Shown here piece after piece: positions 63,487 to 64,000 of a stretch of DNA of 64,000 nt. The translations under genes and the position numbers were made by a program. The notes under the pieces were generated by a model. It searched no databases. It was not told the DNA's origin and was given only the letters and a program-made list of their open reading frames with translations. The stretch comes from Flavobacterium buctense (GTDB taxonomy: Bacteria > Bacteroidota > Bacteroidia > Flavobacteriales > Flavobacteriaceae). Location of the stretch: positions 295,982-359,981 of the forward strand of contig NZ_JACTAB010000003.1 of the NCBI RefSeq assembly GCF_014486695.1, read 5' to 3'. Every line of letters begins with the position of its first letter. Positions within the stretch are counted from its first letter, which is position 1.

Positions 63487-63489
63487 AAG

Positions 63490-63762
63490 TAACTGCAAAA
63501 AGAAAACTCCCTTAATCATTTAGATATCCAGCCCTTGCAACCAGAAAACTCCTCACTGCAATTAGATTTCTCGCTACTGCAAGTAGAAAACTCCTTACTG
63601 CAAATAGATATCTCGCCACTGCAAAAAGAAAACTCCTTACTGCAATTAGATTTCTCGCTACTGCAAAAAGAAAACTCCTCACTGCAAGTAGATTTCTCGT
63701 TACTGCAAAAAGAAAACTCCCTACTGCAACTAGATATCTCGCTACTGCAAAAAATACAATCG
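63490..63762 (+). repeat. Ordered 42-bp tandem repeat (alternating 21-bp units A and B)
   Basis: About 13 units of 21 bp alternate strictly. A-units read nnACTGCAAnnAGAAAACTCC and B-units read nnACTGCAAnnAGATwTCTCG. Changes cluster at positions 1-2 and 10-11 of each unit. The end units (near 63490-63534 and 63742-63762) are decayed. The period is a multiple of three, so a frame from a TTG at 63535 stays open for 104 codons, but there is no ATG and a TAA at 63490 closes it upstream. I therefore do not call a gene. Translated, it would repeat LLQKENS/LLQLDFS. Confidence 0.85.
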
Positions 63763-63780
63763 CAAAAACAATACTGTCAC

Positions 63781-63812
63781 CCTGTCCCGATAACTATCGG
63801 GAGTCGAAGGGC
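63781..63812. repeat. Hairpin repeat CCCGATA/TATCGGG
   Basis: TCCCGATA-AC-TATCGGGA (63785-63802) nested in GTCACCCTG...GTCGAAGGGC, a common interspersed Bacteroidota spacer motif. It resembles the palindrome at 9545-9560 in composition. Confidence 0.6.
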
Positions 63813-63824
63813 ATTTAAAACAAA

Positions 63825-63854
63825 AAACCCTATCCAAATAAATGAATAGGGTTT
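63825..63854. terminator. Hairpin with A/T flanks
   Basis: Stem AAACCCTAT (63825-63833) / ATAGGGTTT (63846-63854), 12-nt loop, with A- and T-runs. Possible bidirectional terminator beside the 5S remnant. Confidence 0.65.
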
Positions 63855-63857
63855 CTA

Positions 63858-63885
63858 AAAAAAAGCCTGCCTGCCGGTAGGCAGG
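63858..63885 (-). terminator. Terminator of the 5S rRNA remnant
   Basis: Stem CCTGCCT (63866-63872) / AGGCAGG (63879-63885), 6-nt loop. On the minus strand it follows the 5S 3' end directly and is trailed by a run of T (A-run 63857-63864 on plus), the expected place for an rRNA operon terminator. Confidence 0.75.
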
Positions 63886-63925
63886 GCGGCGACATACTCT
63901 CCCACATAACTGCAGTACCATCTGC
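63885..63925 (-). pseudogene. 3' remnant of a 5S rRNA gene
   Basis: Read on the minus strand, GCAGATGGTACTGCAGTTAT then GTGGGAGAGTATGTCGCCGCC matches the last 41 nt of flavobacterial 5S rRNA. Upstream of GCAGATGG, the expected ...AAGCCCGCCAGC is replaced by unrelated text, and no CCCATTCCGAAC core is present between 63926 and 64000. So only about a third of the gene remains. The remaining tail to 64000 has two small hairpins (AAGCCC/GGGCTT, TTTTGAT/ATCAAAA) and no gene. Confidence 0.7.
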
Positions 63926-64000
63926 ATTTGAAATTAAAAGGAGGAAGCCCGGTGGGCTTCAGGTAGTTTTGATTTATCAAAACCATATAAAACAAAAAAA

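Noticed and set aside
63535..63849. Open frame of 104 codons over the tandem repeat
   Set aside because: It begins only at TTG, the upstream frame closes at 63490, and the repeat period being a multiple of three keeps the frame open by itself. No homology or leader supports translation.
1..64000. CRISPR array, prophage, insertion sequence, toxin-antitoxin or restriction system
   Set aside because: No direct-repeat/spacer array, transposase, integrase, phage structural gene or methylase was seen on either strand. The 42-bp array has no unique spacers.
63926..64000. tRNA or remaining part of a 5S/23S gene at the window end
   Set aside because: The tail forms two short hairpins only and lacks the conserved 5S core or a cloverleaf.

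Overview
The window is a 64 kb piece of chromosome from a Bacteroidota bacterium, almost certainly a Flavobacterium or close relative. The base composition is AT-rich. Ribosome-binding sites are weak. Several promoters match the flavobacterial form (TTG about 20 nt upstream of TAnnTTTG). There is a type IX secretion gene (porQ) and a T9SS-sorted protease, an HMG-CoA synthase of the mevalonate route, and intergenic repeats of the kind scattered through flavobacterial genomes. It is gene-dense and mostly housekeeping or envelope-related. I see no prophage, transposase, CRISPR array or defence island.

Layout. 1-9.5 kb: tail of a VWA/YfbK-like protein, a SIMPL protein, a His-rich secreted protein, an ABC-F ATPase, a large secreted metalloprotease with a T9SS tail, an MFS carrier and two small proteins. 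9.5-21.9 kb: a one-domain DEAD-box-like protein, a sigma-54 activator without a DNA-binding domain, panB, a four-helix-bundle cassette inside inverted repeats, a pseudouridine synthase, an outer-membrane-type protein, an aldehyde dehydrogenase, a very large hybrid histidine kinase and a YpfJ-like peptidase. 22-39.9 kb: HMG-CoA synthase, a YifB/ComM ATPase, a translationally coupled M1 peptidase-patatin pair, recG, an RND efflux operon (adaptor, pump, TolC-like), a bestrophin-like channel, pheT and an orphan ExbD-like protein. 39.9-53.6 kb: rpsA, a dicarboxylate/amino-acid symporter, a nucleoside-type MFS carrier, cmk, porQ, lon, two lipoproteins whose 5' ends are duplicates of each other, a UMF1-type carrier and an M48 lipoprotein peptidase. 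53.6-61.8 kb: an alpha-glucan cluster (GH31 glucosidase, glgB, maltokinase, glgE). 61.9-64 kb: an alpha/beta hydrolase, endonuclease III, then about 580 bp without a convincing gene. That stretch holds two interspersed repeats, an ordered 42-bp tandem repeat, terminators, and a 41-nt 3' remnant of a 5S rRNA gene.

How genes work together. glgE, mak and glgB give the GlgE route to branched alpha-glucan (maltose to maltose-1-phosphate to linear glucan to branched glucan), with GH31 able to trim alpha-glucosides. No trehalose synthase is present here. The RND genes form a tripartite pump. PorQ serves the system that would export and anchor the protease at 4.4 kb. The best leads beyond routine annotation are the inverted-repeat four-helix cassette between panB and the pseudouridine synthase, the truncated 5S end, the 42-bp repeat array, the copied MFS-tail/lipoprotein-head segment, the orphan ExbD lacking its pore aspartate, and the two 'missing-domain' proteins at 9.6-11.4 kb.
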